Assembly: GCF_001050375.1 (NCBI RefSeq)
Contig: NZ_KQ130482.1
Span: forward strand, 574,954-638,953
DNA: 64,000 nucleotides
Origin: Catenovulum maritimum
Lineage (GTDB): Bacteria > Pseudomonadota > Gammaproteobacteria > Enterobacterales > Alteromonadaceae
Reading direction: 5' to 3'
Part shown: positions 1 to 8,578 of the stretch, piece after piece
How positions within the stretch are numbered: position 1 is the first letter of the stretch
Layout of the letters: each line of letters starts with the position of its first letter
The notes under the pieces: model-generated
What the model was told of the DNA's origin: nothing
The model's database searches: none
The model's input: the letters and a program-made list of their open reading frames with translations, nothing else
Translations under genes and position numbers: made by a program

Positions 1-90
1 TAATTGTTAAAAAATTATTTTAACTGTTGCGGTTAATTTAATATTGCTAACTTGGCAGAAAATTTGTTGAGGTTTTGATTGAGGAAATTT

Positions 91-136
91 AGCTGTGTGG
101 GTTTCTAGCCCTCATTGCTGAGGGCCTGATACAGCT
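91..136 (-). terminator. Hairpin after the beta-helix gene
   Basis: Nested inverted repeat: an inner 7-bp stem (108-114 with 119-125, four-base loop) inside an outer 6-bp stem (91-96 with 131-136). It lies 15-60 bases past the stop of the minus-strand gene at 151-1356. No clear run of U follows, so it may stabilise RNA rather than terminate transcription. Confidence 0.45.
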
Positions 137-150
137 AAACTTAATAGTTA

Positions 151-1356
151 TTAAAAGCGCATTACCCACTTATCTAATTTAGAAAACGTATTATTTGTAA
201 TCGTGTCTCCTGTCGTTGCGCGGCCATCTTCATCTCGCGTAACGACACCATAAGTTGTGGTTGAACCTTCACGGCTGCCAGTGATCCCTAATATTGTATT
301 ATCCCTAATATAATTTGTACCTTGCACGCCGTTTAGCGAAATACCTTCATAGTGTTTGCCATACTTGTTTCTAGGGGTTGATTCGCCAGCAACTATATCT
401 CCTAAGTTAGTTATTTCGTTGTTTTCTATTGTTACGTTATTAGCTCTTTCTACACTAATTGGTCTTGTGCTCGATTCAACTGTGTTACCTGAGATGGTTA
501 CATTAGTTGAAGTCCAACCAGAGTAAACGCGCTTAATGCTTAAGCCCACAACGGCATCTATGATTTGATTATTTAACATTTTGATGTTGTCAGCACCACG
601 CTTACTAGTAATGCCATCATAAACTCTTTCTATATAATTGTTCGATAAAGTGAAGTGGTCGCCATAAACACCGTTATCACCGCCAGCTGATACATAGATA
701 GCGGCATCTCGGATACCATAAAACGAATTGTTTTTAATGGTCGCTTTAAGCGCGCCTGTCATTAATATTCCGCTATCACCGCCAGCAAGGTAAAAAGGAT
801 CAGATGATGAGTGAGTACCGGTAACCGTAATATTTTCAATTGTCAGCTGGTTTAACTTGCTTGCTCCATTATTTGTGACGCCTCTAATTGAAAGCGCATC
901 TGCTGTGGCTTTTGTGCCTTGTTTTGAAGCTGGCGTTAAACTGGTATAAGGCACAACTGTTGAAACTTTTGCATTTGCTATATTAAAGTCGCCACCATCC
1001 CAATGTACATTGGCTAATATACCTGAACTGTTACAACCAGAAGAAAGACTGTCGTGAGAATCTAAACTAAACATGTCGCCATCTAGGCTTGATGTTGCGA
1101 TGAAAGTTGCACCTGTGGCATCAACAATTAAATCTTTTTTTAAGTAAACCTTAGTGTCTGAACTTATATAGTAGGTGCCGGTTAAGCGTAAGGGAATACC
1201 AGTATTGGTTGCTTGCTGAAGGGCATTTTGTAATTTATCTTCGTTGCCATTTGGGTTAATTGGTGTACTGCTGCAGTCAGCTGCGAGTAAGTTTGTCGAC
1301 ACAGCTGTTAAACAAATTGCGCTATAACTAATTAATTTTTGGATTTTATTAAACAT
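151..1356 (-). CDS. Secreted right-handed parallel beta-helix protein
   Basis: A 401-residue exported protein. The N-terminus is a signal peptide with cleavage probably after LLA, just before ADCSS. The rest has repeated N-rich coils (for example NNSFYGIRDAAIYVS, NNYIERVYDGI, GNTVESSTRPISVERA) spaced about 20-25 residues apart, which is the signature of a right-handed parallel beta-helix. That fold occurs in polysaccharide lyases, GH28-like hydrolases, epimerases and surface adhesins. No catalytic motif of a named lyase family was recognised, so enzyme class and substrate stay open. It is divergent from rhaM and lies next to a sulfatase, GH105 and GH78, which suggests a role on the same sulfated rhamnose-uronate polysaccharide. 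It could instead be a non-catalytic glycan-binding helix. Confidence 0.75.
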   Translation of the reverse strand: MFNKIQKLISYSAICLTAVSTNLLAADCSSTPINPNGNEDKLQNALQQATNTGIPLRLTGTYYISSDTKVYLKKDLIVDATGATFIATSSLDGDMFSLDSHDSLSSGCNSSGILANVHWDGGDFNIANAKVSTVVPYTSLTPASKQGTKATADALSIRGVTNNGASKLNQLTIENITVTGTHSSSDPFYLAGGDSGILMTGALKATIKNNSFYGIRDAAIYVSAGGDNGVYGDHFTLSNNYIERVYDGITSKRGADNIKMLNNQIIDAVVGLSIKRVYSGWTSTNVTISGNTVESSTRPISVERANNVTIENNEITNLGDIVAGESTPRNKYGKHYEGISLNGVQGTNYIRDNTILGITGSREGSTTTYGVVTRDEDGRATTGDTITNNTFSKLDKWVMRF

Positions 1357-1462
1357 TACTACTACCTATTATTATGTATATAAATCTTCCCTAGGCTTGG
1401 TTATCAATAGAAATATATTGATTTGTTTTGATCCTAAAATTCTGGTTTGGACCGAATTTGAT

Positions 1463-1471
1463 TGTTATAAT
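1463..1471 (+). promoter_or_regulatory. Candidate extended -10 promoter for rhaM
   Basis: TGTTATAAT matches an extended -10 element (TGn plus a perfect TATAAT) about 155 bases upstream of the rhaM start. No good -35 box sits at the usual distance, as expected for extended -10 promoters. Inferred from sequence only. Confidence 0.35.
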
Positions 1472-1625
1472 ATATTGAGTTTACAAAGTTGCAACAATTA
1501 TTTTAATTTTGTTGCTTTGTTATGTTTTTTGTTGTTTTTATGTTTGGTGCTTGGTTTTAGTCTAAATCAGGCGTTTATTGAACTTAAACCTCATTTTTAT
1601 TATCGATAAATCCAAAAGGTGGAAT

Positions 1626-1940
1626 ATGAATAAGATCGGCTTAACTATGTCAATTTACAAAGACAAAGCGGATGAGTATGAAAAGCGTCATGATGAAATT
1701 TGGCCTGAATTAGTAGATGTACTTAAAGCGGCAGGGGTAGAGGATTATTCAATATTCCTAGAAAGTGAAACTGGTAAATTATTTGCCGTTTTAAAATGTG
1801 AATCGACTGACAAAGTAGATGAATTGGCTTTAAATGCTGTGGTACAAAAATGGTGGGCATATATGGCTGATATAATGGACACTAATGAAGATAACTCTCC
1901 TGTAGCAAAACCGCTAAAACAAGTTTTTCATTTAAATTAA
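1626..1940 (+). CDS. rhaM: L-rhamnose mutarotase
   Basis: A 104-residue protein of the RhaM (YiiL) family, which interconverts the alpha and beta anomers of L-rhamnose to supply the isomerase. Family features seen are the GLTMSIYKDKADEYEKRHDE start with the conserved E-YxxRHDxIWPEL pattern, the DYSIFLE strand, and VVQKWWAYMADIM near the C-terminus. The open frame extends 16 codons further upstream, but ATG 1626 is preferred: it has a purine-rich ribosome site (AAAGGTGGA) just upstream and gives the usual family length of about 104. The kinase, isomerase and aldolase genes of the same pathway lie 14-25 kb downstream. Confidence 0.92.
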   Translation: MNKIGLTMSIYKDKADEYEKRHDEIWPELVDVLKAAGVEDYSIFLESETGKLFAVLKCESTDKVDELALNAVVQKWWAYMADIMDTNEDNSPVAKPLKQVFHLN

Positions 1941-2032
1941 CTTCAACTCGGAGTGCCAGCATGCTTTATTGAGGGCACTTTTCTTGGCAACTGCGTTGAA
2001 TCCGCTAATTTCTTATCCAGAGTAAAGGTTAA
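1937..2032. repeat. Short copy of a dispersed inverted-repeat element
   Basis: The left edge TTAACTTCAACTCGG is an imperfect inverted match to the right edge ending ATCCAGAGTAAAGGTTAA. The interior has a variant of the AACGCAG-type motif. The same edges occur in the larger element at 13681-13881 and in a half copy near 59084-59153. It lies directly after the rhaM stop. Confidence 0.45.
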
Positions 2033-2477
2033 ATTAGACAATTACTTAGCTTGAATTTTGGTGTAGAACTTATTGGACGTAAGTTGTTATCTAAATTGAA
2101 GTTATTTTGCTCGCATTTTTCTAAGGCAGTTACAAATTATAAATTATTGTTAACATGTTAATTTTGATTATAACTGCCATTAATGACAAAATTCTTTTAA
2201 ATTGATGGATTTTTTGCTTTTTTAATTTTCTTTTCTATTCTTATGAAAAACATTAAGTTGCTGTTTTAACACAAAATTAGTTTTTTTTAGTTCATATCTG
2301 GTATTAATATCATCAATCATCTACACTCACAATTAGTCAAAATATGTCTTTTAATTTTGTTCTAATAATGTAATATACGTTAAATTGTAGTTTGAATATG
2401 AACTGTAACTAGTGTTTTGCTTGCTCTATATGGGCCAACATCTAGCTAGTAACTATAGTGACCAATGAGGTAAATGA
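2033..2477. other. AT-rich intergenic region before the sulfatase
   Basis: About 445 bases without a credible gene, strongly AT-rich with long T runs. It probably holds the promoter of the sulfatase at 2478, but no single promoter or operator stands out. The sulfatase start has a weak purine stretch (ATGAGGTAA) before its ATG. Confidence 0.5.
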
Positions 2478-3893
2478 ATGAAAATGTTTAAAGGCAAGCG
2501 TGGTATTTCTGCTGTATGGGCAGGATTACTATTAACTGCGTCTTTTATTGCAAGTGCTGCGTCATCTGAAAAGCCCAATATTATTTTTATTTTGACGGAT
2601 GATTTAGGTTTTAATCAAGTCGGGGCATATGGCAATACACCAATCAAAACTCCTAATTTAGACAAAATGGCTGCGAACGGCATTCGTTTTGATCAAGCTT
2701 ATGCTGGTAACACAGTTTGTTCACCATCTCGTGTTTCGCTATTCACTGGTCGTGATGGTCGTTATATGACTAATAATTCAAATACAGTTGAATTAAGTCA
2801 TAAAGATATTACCTTGGCTCATATCTTAAAATATGCAGATTATGATACGACTTTAATCGGTAAGTATTCTATTGGTCAACAAATGGGCGTGACTGATCCA
2901 TTAGCTATGGGTTTTGACACTTGGTTTGGTATGTATTCTATTCTTGAGGGTCATAGACAGTACCCTCAAATCCTGTGGCGTGATGGTCAAAAAATTCGCG
3001 TTAAAGAAAATGAAGGTGGCCGAAAAGGTGCATACGCGCAGCGCATTTTCACTGACGAAGCAATTAAGTACATAGAAGAAAAACGTGAAAATCCATTTTT
3101 CATGATGTTAACTTATTCATCTCCTCATGCTGAATTAGGCGTACCAAGCGAATTCAGTGACCCATACAAATTTAAAGAAAAGCGTTATTCAGGTATGGAA
3201 GGCGGAAACCCTTCTGATAAGTACGCAGCTTATTATCCAGAATCTGTTGATAAGCCGAATGCTGTTTTAGCGGGAATGGTATCAGCACTAGATCATTATA
3301 TCGGCGAGTTATTAGACACACTTGAGAAGCAAGGCAAGTTAGAAAATACCATTATTTTCTTCACTTCGGATAACGGTCCTCATGATGAAGGTGGTGCTTC
3401 ACCTGAATTCTTTAAAGCGTCAGCACCTTATAAAGGTCAAAAACGTGATTTATATGACGGTGGTATTCATGTACCTATGATTCTGCAATGGCCAGCTCAA
3501 ATAAAGAAAGGTCGTGTTGATCAAACACCATGGTTATTTGCTGACGTTTTACCTACTTTTGCAGACATTGCTGGTGTTGACTTAAACATAGTGCCGCGTG
3601 TTCATACTAATGGTGTTTCAATCAAAGGTTTACTAAATGATACGCCAGTGAAAATGGCAGAAAGAACGCTTTATTGGGAATTTTCTAAACAGGTTGGAGA
3701 TCCTAATTCAGGTGTTATCGGTGATACATACCAAGCAGCACGTCGCGGCAAATGGAAAGCGGTTCGATATGGTTTTGATTCATCGGTTGAGCTTTATGAC
3801 ATTACACGTGACCCATCAGAGTCATATAACTTAGCGACAACTCATAAAAACATCGCTAAAGCTTTTTATGAGTTGTTTGAAGAATATAAGTAA
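2478..3893 (+). CDS. Secreted formylglycine-dependent sulfatase (S1 family)
   Basis: A 471-residue arylsulfatase-type enzyme that hydrolyses sulfate esters, here probably on an algal glycan. A signal peptide ends near FIASAAS. The metal-binding start NIIFILTDDLGFNQVGAYG follows at about residues 34-52. The modification motif CSPSR begins at Cys81; this cysteine is converted to formylglycine by a separate enzyme not seen in the window. FFTSDNGPH is the second metal site typical of the family. The C-terminal RRGKWKAVRYG and ELYDITRDPSESYNLA blocks are also family hallmarks. The gene ends at a strong terminator and precedes GH105 and GH78, consistent with desulfation of rhamnose-containing oligosaccharides. 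The subfamily cannot be decided by eye. Confidence 0.92.
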   Translation: MKMFKGKRGISAVWAGLLLTASFIASAASSEKPNIIFILTDDLGFNQVGAYGNTPIKTPNLDKMAANGIRFDQAYAGNTVCSPSRVSLFTGRDGRYMTNNSNTVELSHKDITLAHILKYADYDTTLIGKYSIGQQMGVTDPLAMGFDTWFGMYSILEGHRQYPQILWRDGQKIRVKENEGGRKGAYAQRIFTDEAIKYIEEKRENPFFMMLTYSSPHAELGVPSEFSDPYKFKEKRYSGMEGGNPSDKYAAYYPESVDKPNAVLAGMVSALDHYIGELLDTLEKQGKLENTIIFFTSDNGPHDEGGASPEFFKASAPYKGQKRDLYDGGIHVPMILQWPAQIKKGRVDQTPWLFADVLPTFADIAGVDLNIVPRVHTNGVSIKGLLNDTPVKMAERTLYWEFSKQVGDPNSGVIGDTYQAARRGKWKAVRYGFDSSVELYDITRDPSESYNLATTHKNIAKAFYELFEEYK

Positions 3894-3905
3894 ATCTAGT
3901 TAAAA

Positions 3906-3931
3906 GCTTAAGCCGGAAAATACTTAAGCTA
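3906..3931 (+). other. RNA hairpin after the sulfatase gene
   Basis: AGCTTAAG and CTTAAGCT form a perfect 8-bp stem just downstream of the sulfatase stop and upstream of the terminator at 3953. It could protect the transcript 3' end. Confidence 0.4.
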
Positions 3932-3952
3932 AATATAGATAAGTACATTTAC

Positions 3953-3988
3953 AAGGAAGCAAGCTAGTTACTGGCGCTTCCTTTTTTC
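3953..3988 (+). terminator. Rho-independent terminator after the sulfatase
   Basis: AAGGAAGC (3953-3960) pairs with GCTTCCTT (3976-3983), and the right arm runs into a stretch of seven T. A classic intrinsic terminator separating the sulfatase from GH105. Confidence 0.85.
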
Positions 3989-4081
3989 TCAACTGGAGAA
4001 AAGTTTAAGACGATAAACAGCAGGTTGATTTATTGGTATCGATAAATGTAGTGAATCTGGTTTGTTCGTTTTTTACTGAGC

Positions 4082-4099
4082 ATTTTGCTAGCGCAAAAT
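4082..4099 (+). promoter_or_regulatory. Inverted repeat upstream of GH105, possible operator
   Basis: ATTTTGC and GCAAAAT form a perfect 7-bp inverted repeat with a 4-base spacer, 26 bases before the GH105 start. Position and symmetry fit a repressor site in the leader, but no regulator can be assigned. Confidence 0.35.
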
Positions 4100-4124
4100 A
4101 ACATTTTAACGTTTAAGGTGTGAT

Positions 4125-5360
4125 ATGTTGAAAATTAATTTTAAAAAGTCATTAATTGCGACTGCTACTTCAATTTTATTAATGGGTTGTGGCGGTTCAA
4201 ATGAGCCTAGCTCAACAAATGTAACTGAAGCTAAAGTTTCAGCAAGTACAGATTCTGTTTCAGCTGCAGGCATTAGAGCTTCAGCTTATGATGTGGCTAA
4301 CCGCGCTGCTCATTGGCAAATGGCTCAACTCGACAATTTAGAGTACATCCCAGAGTCACATAAAGCTAAATCAGAAAATGCTAAGTTTTGGATCCAAGCC
4401 TCTTATTTTATTGGATTAATGCGCTGGATTGACACAGCAAACGATCAAACTTTGTTAAAACAAGTTGAAGCTATTGCTGAAAGAGAAAAATATGAATTGT
4501 TGTTAGATCGTCCTTATCACGCTGATGATCACACAATTGGTCAAACGTACATCTGGTTAGCTGAAAAAACTGGCAATAAAGAAGCCTACGCTGCAACGCA
4601 AAAATTATTCGATTGGATTTTAGAGAATAAACCTACCGTTGGTTTAGAAATGTTAGATTCAACTGCATCTGGCCACGGAAATGTGCATTTAGAAGGCAAC
4701 TGTCAAACACGTTGGTGTTGGGCTGATGCTTTATATATGGCACCCCGTACTTGGATTATGTTAAGTAACATCACTGGTGATCCTAAATATTTAGAATATG
4801 CTGACCAAGAGTACTGGGCAGCAGCTGATTATTTATTCTCGGACAAATATGGCATGTTCTTCCGTGATAGTCGTTATTTTGACATGAAGAGTGACAATGG
4901 TCAGCCTGTGTTCTGGGGCCGTGGTAATGGTTGGGTTTTTGCTGCTTTACCATTAATCATCGAAGCTTTACCAAAAGACCATCCATCACGTGATCGTTAT
5001 ATCGAGTTATACAAAAAGAATGCTGCAGGTTTAGTTAAGTTGCAAACTGAAGAGGGCTACTGGCCTGCGTCTTTACTTGACCCAGATAAAGTAAAAACGC
5101 CAGAAATCAGCGGAACTGGATTCATTGCATTCGGCTTAGCTTGGGGCGTTAATAATGGTATTTTAACAGACGAAAATACTAAGCAAGTCGTTGAAAAAGC
5201 TTGGGTTGCGATTGAAAAAGCTGTAGAGCCTAATGGTCGAGTAAACTGGGTTCAGCATGTGGGTAAATCACCAGATCCAGTTAAAAAGACCGACTCACAA
5301 TTATATGGTGTAGGGGCTGTGTTACTTGTGGCTTCAGAAATGACCAAATGGTCTAACTAG
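4125..5360 (+). CDS. GH105 unsaturated uronyl hydrolase, lipoprotein
   Basis: A 411-residue lipoprotein: signal peptide with lipobox LLMGC, then a low-complexity Ser/Thr linker. The body is an (alpha/alpha)6 barrel of the GH105 (YteR/RhiN) type. Seen motifs include HADDHTIGQTYIWLAEKTG, CWADALYMAPRTWIML (carrying the Asp thought to act as acid/base), GRGNGWVFAALPLII and SGTGFIAFGLAWGVNNG. GH105 enzymes remove the unsaturated uronic acid left at the non-reducing end by a polysaccharide lyase, giving rhamnose oligomers and a 4-deoxy-5-ketouronate. The downstream kduI and kduD genes act on exactly such a product. Known GH105 substrates include rhamnogalacturonan and ulvan; the sulfatases favour ulvan (inference). 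The GH78 gene follows after 18 bases, probably in the same operon. Confidence 0.9.
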   Translation: MLKINFKKSLIATATSILLMGCGGSNEPSSTNVTEAKVSASTDSVSAAGIRASAYDVANRAAHWQMAQLDNLEYIPESHKAKSENAKFWIQASYFIGLMRWIDTANDQTLLKQVEAIAEREKYELLLDRPYHADDHTIGQTYIWLAEKTGNKEAYAATQKLFDWILENKPTVGLEMLDSTASGHGNVHLEGNCQTRWCWADALYMAPRTWIMLSNITGDPKYLEYADQEYWAAADYLFSDKYGMFFRDSRYFDMKSDNGQPVFWGRGNGWVFAALPLIIEALPKDHPSRDRYIELYKKNAAGLVKLQTEEGYWPASLLDPDKVKTPEISGTGFIAFGLAWGVNNGILTDENTKQVVEKAWVAIEKAVEPNGRVNWVQHVGKSPDPVKKTDSQLYGVGAVLLVASEMTKWSN

Positions 5361-5378
5361 ACTGGAAAGGGATATTAG

Positions 5379-8159
5379 ATGTTAAGCTTGTTTAATTTTT
5401 TCAAATTAAAAAAAAAATTTGGAATTACATTTTTAGTTAGTTGTTTATTAGGTGCTTGTTCTTCAAGCTCTGGGCAACTAGATAATGAAGTTGCACCAGT
5501 CGAACTTAAAGTGGGTGAGGGGCAAAACAACCTCATCGGTTATTATGAGTCGGCTCCACGTTTTTCTTGGAAAGTAGATAAACAAGCTTCATCTAAATTT
5601 CAATCCGCATATCAAATTCAAGTTTCATCAAATTTTGATGAAACTGCTGAATTTACAGCAGACCTTTGGGATAGTGGCAAAGTTACATCAGCCACTAATG
5701 CCTGGGTTCGTTACCAAGGTAAAGAATTAGTTTCTCGACAAAAAGTATATTGGCGAGTAAAAACTTGGGACGAAAGCGACAAAAATTCAAATTGGAGTGA
5801 GGTTAATCACTTTGAACTTGGTTTATTAAACCAAGCCCAATGGCAAGGAAAATGGATTAATCATCCTGATACGAGTCTTGACAATAATCCTAGCCAAGCG
5901 GTGATAGCGACGCCTCAATATCTAAGAAAAGAATTCAAATCAGATAAATCTGTTCAACAAGCTAGACTCTATATCACGGCTAAAGGCTTGTTTAAGGCGT
6001 ATATTAATGGCGCTATGATCGCACCTGAAGATGCAATGACACCAGGTTGGACTCCTTATTCTAAAAGAATCGAAACACTCACTTACGATGTCACTGACTT
6101 AGTTAATTCAGGCCAAAATGTGCTAGCAGCTAATTTAGCTGGCGGTTGGTATTCAGGCCGAGTCTATAAATTCACTGAAAGAGAGCACAAACTTACACCT
6201 CAATTACTCGCTCAACTTGAGATCAGCTATGCTGATGGTACGACTAAACGGATTGTTACTGATGAAACTTGGTTAAGTACCCAGCAGGGACCTATTCGTT
6301 TCGCCAGTATTTATGATGGTGAAAAATATGACCAAAACTATGAAATACCTAATTGGCATACTACTAATTTTAATGCCTCAAACTGGACTAGAGTCGATAC
6401 AGCAAAATTAGATCAAAAGCTGAAGTTAACGCCTAAAAGACATAAACCAATTAGAAATATTCAAGCATTAAAGCCAGTTAGTATTGTTAAGCATACAGGC
6501 GATACTGTGATTTTTGATTTTGGTCAAAACATGGTTGGCGTACCTAAAATTAATTTACCTGCAGTAGCGGGCAAACAAATCAAAATAAGATTCGCAGAAG
6601 CTTTACATAAAGGTGAATTTTATACTGACAATTATCGTAGTGCGGTTTCAACTAATTATTATTTACCAAGCACAACAGGTGTTATCGAATATCAACCAAC
6701 ATTTACTTACCATGGCTATCGCTACATTGAAATTTCAGGTTTTGACCCAGCGGCACAACCTAGAACAGATTGGGCACAAGCTTTAGTTCAGCACACTGAT
6801 TTTAAAGTATCGAACAACTTTAAATCATCAGCGCCTAAATTGAATCAACTTGCTTCCAATGTTAAATGGGGCCTCAAAAGTAACTTCTACGATATTCCAT
6901 TAGATTGTCCACAACGTGATGAACGATTAGGTTGGACGGGTGATGCTCAAGTCTTTGCCAGCTCATCAATGCATGTTGCTGATGTTTACGCATTTTGGGC
7001 TGCTTGGTTAGAAAGTGTTCGAGATGACCAAATGACTTCTGGTGGTATCCCACTTTATGTCCCTTTTGTCGATTGGATTAACTGGCCTTCTTCAGGTTGG
7101 GGTGACGCAGCAACTATCATTCCGTGGGAGCTTTACATGCTTACGGGTGACTCAGCAATCTTAGCAGACAACTATGAAATGATGCAGGGCTGGGTTAAAT
7201 ACCACCAAAGCCAAAGTAAAGACTATGTATCTTCGATGAAAACATTTGGCGATTGGTTACAACCTTACCCTGACGAGACTGCAAAAAATCCAAATCGTGG
7301 TGATACAGATTTTAATTTGATTTCGACAGCCTATTTTGCTCGTTCAGTAGAGCTGACTTTAAAAACCGCTAAGGTTTTAGCTAAAGAGCAAGATATCGAG
7401 GCGTTGGAAGCTTTATATCAGAATGTGAAAAAAGCATTCCGGAATAATTTCTTTAATGCTGATTTATCAGTTAAATCTGGACATGCCACACAGACTAGCT
7501 ATTTGTTGGCGTTAGCTTTTGATTTATTTGATGCCAAAGATAAAAAGAATGCACAGACTCGATTATTAGGTTTAATTAAAGATGCTGATAATCATTTACG
7601 TACTGGCTTTTTAGGTACGCCTTTACTAGCGGATGTTTTACAAGAGGCTGGTCGAAGTGACTTGGTGTATGAACTATTATTCAAAGAAAGCTATCCATCT
7701 TGGTTTTACTCAATCAATAATGGCGCAACGACCACTTGGGAACGTTGGAACTCTTATTCATTAGAAGACGGTTTTAATCCTCAAGGTATGAACTCTCTAA
7801 ATCACTACGCCTATGGCAGTATAGCAGAATGGTTCTATCAAGGTATCCTAGGGATTAAACCTTTAACTCCAGGCTTTAGTTCAGTGTTAATTGAGCCTCA
7901 AATTGGTACTAAGTTAACAACTGCTTCTGGCTTTTATGATACGCCTCAAGGGCAAATTTATGTGAGCTGGGAAACCAAAGGGAAATTTTTGAAATTAGTT
8001 GTAAAGATTCCTAAAAACACACAAGCTCAGTTAGTGCTGCCTAAGCATGAAGCATCATCATTGACTTTAATGGATACCGCTCATACCAAATTTGAACTTG
8101 ATAATCTCCAAGCTGGGGAATACAAGTTTAGTATGAAACTAACGAGTACAGCTAAATAA
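5379..8159 (+). CDS. GH78 alpha-L-rhamnosidase, lipoprotein
   Basis: A 926-residue lipoprotein (lipobox LLGAC, Ser-rich linker). The domain order matches GH78: a fibronectin-like N-terminal domain (about 40-145), a lectin-like beta domain with WINHPD and AKGLFKAYINGAMIAPEDAMTPG (about 150-340), then a second beta domain with FDFGQNMVGVP. The catalytic (alpha/alpha)6 barrel contains DCPQRDERLGWTGDAQ at about 509-524, which holds the conserved acidic catalytic residues. A C-terminal beta domain follows WYFQGILGIKP-like sequence. It hydrolyses terminal alpha-L-rhamnose, supplying the rhamnose catabolic genes downstream. It is 18 bases after GH105, so likely cotranscribed. Confidence 0.94.
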   Translation: MLSLFNFFKLKKKFGITFLVSCLLGACSSSSGQLDNEVAPVELKVGEGQNNLIGYYESAPRFSWKVDKQASSKFQSAYQIQVSSNFDETAEFTADLWDSGKVTSATNAWVRYQGKELVSRQKVYWRVKTWDESDKNSNWSEVNHFELGLLNQAQWQGKWINHPDTSLDNNPSQAVIATPQYLRKEFKSDKSVQQARLYITAKGLFKAYINGAMIAPEDAMTPGWTPYSKRIETLTYDVTDLVNSGQNVLAANLAGGWYSGRVYKFTEREHKLTPQLLAQLEISYADGTTKRIVTDETWLSTQQGPIRFASIYDGEKYDQNYEIPNWHTTNFNASNWTRVDTAKLDQKLKLTPKRHKPIRNIQALKPVSIVKHTGDTVIFDFGQNMVGVPKINLPAVAGKQIKIRFAEALHKGEFYTDNYRSAVSTNYYLPSTTGVIEYQPTFTYHGYRYIEISGFDPAAQPRTDWAQALVQHTDFKVSNNFKSSAPKLNQLASNVKWGLKSNFYDIPLDCPQRDERLGWTGDAQVFASSSMHVADVYAFWAAWLESVRDDQMTSGGIPLYVPFVDWINWPSSGWGDAATIIPWELYMLTGDSAILADNYEMMQGWVKYHQSQSKDYVSSMKTFGDWLQPYPDETAKNPNRGDTDFNLISTAYFARSVELTLKTAKVLAKEQDIEALEALYQNVKKAFRNNFFNADLSVKSGHATQTSYLLALAFDLFDAKDKKNAQTRLLGLIKDADNHLRTGFLGTPLLADVLQEAGRSDLVYELLFKESYPSWFYSINNGATTTWERWNSYSLEDGFNPQGMNSLNHYAYGSIAEWFYQGILGIKPLTPGFSSVLIEPQIGTKLTTASGFYDTPQGQIYVSWETKGKFLKLVVKIPKNTQAQLVLPKHEASSLTLMDTAHTKFELDNLQAGEYKFSMKLTSTAK

Positions 8160-8298
8160 CGCTGTACTCACTTTTATTAATCTAGTTAACGCTTTTAGTG
8201 TGTCATAGACATAAATTTATTCACCTAAACTTGGGAGAAGCAATCGCCAATCCCATTAAGTTATTTGTCTCACTTTGCTTTGTACACGAAGTACTAAT

Positions 8299-8357
8299 AT
8301 GGAAAAGTTAAGCTCGAAAATGAAATTAAAATTTCAGACTTAGCTTAACGATTCCAT
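8299..8357 (+). other. Long imperfect hairpin downstream of GH78
   Basis: Three nested stems line up: ATGGAA with TTCCAT, GTTAAGCT (8307-8314) with AGCTTAAC (8342-8349), and an inner TGAAAT/ATTTCA pair. It lies about 140 bases past the GH78 stop. There is no clean T tract, so it may be an mRNA stabiliser or weak terminator. Confidence 0.45.
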
Positions 8358-8386
8358 TTTGGTCTCAGTTGAAAATCGATGATTAA

Positions 8387-8551
8387 CGTACCAATAATTT
8401 TAAGCGCATATATGAAGCTAATAGTAAGAGAAGGTTTCGACACGGTACTGTTTATATTGCTGACGGAAAATTATTTTACTATCTCATGGAAAACGCAGAA
8501 GGCAGCGCGCAGCCAATTTATCTGCAAATTATCAATCTTGGTATAAAATAA
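8387..8551 (+). pseudogene. Possible 3' remnant of a lost gene
   Basis: A 54-codon open stretch without a start codon, which reads like real protein (for example FRHGTVYIADGKLFYYLMEN) and ends in a stop just before the next gene. No family was recognised. The remaining spacer around it (8160-8578) has only the hairpin above. Evidence is the protein-like composition alone. Confidence 0.2.
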
Positions 8552-8578
8552 AGGATATCAATCGAGGGAAGTAAATGA

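Noticed and set aside
1485..1496. Second Ter-like site
   Set aside because: TGTTGCAACT on the minus strand resembles the Ter core but differs at a key base and is far from tus; likely chance in AT-rich DNA.
1397..1609. 70-residue hydrophobic open frame upstream of rhaM
   Set aside because: No ribosome site, AT-driven composition (Phe/Leu/Cys rich) and it covers the probable rhaM promoter.
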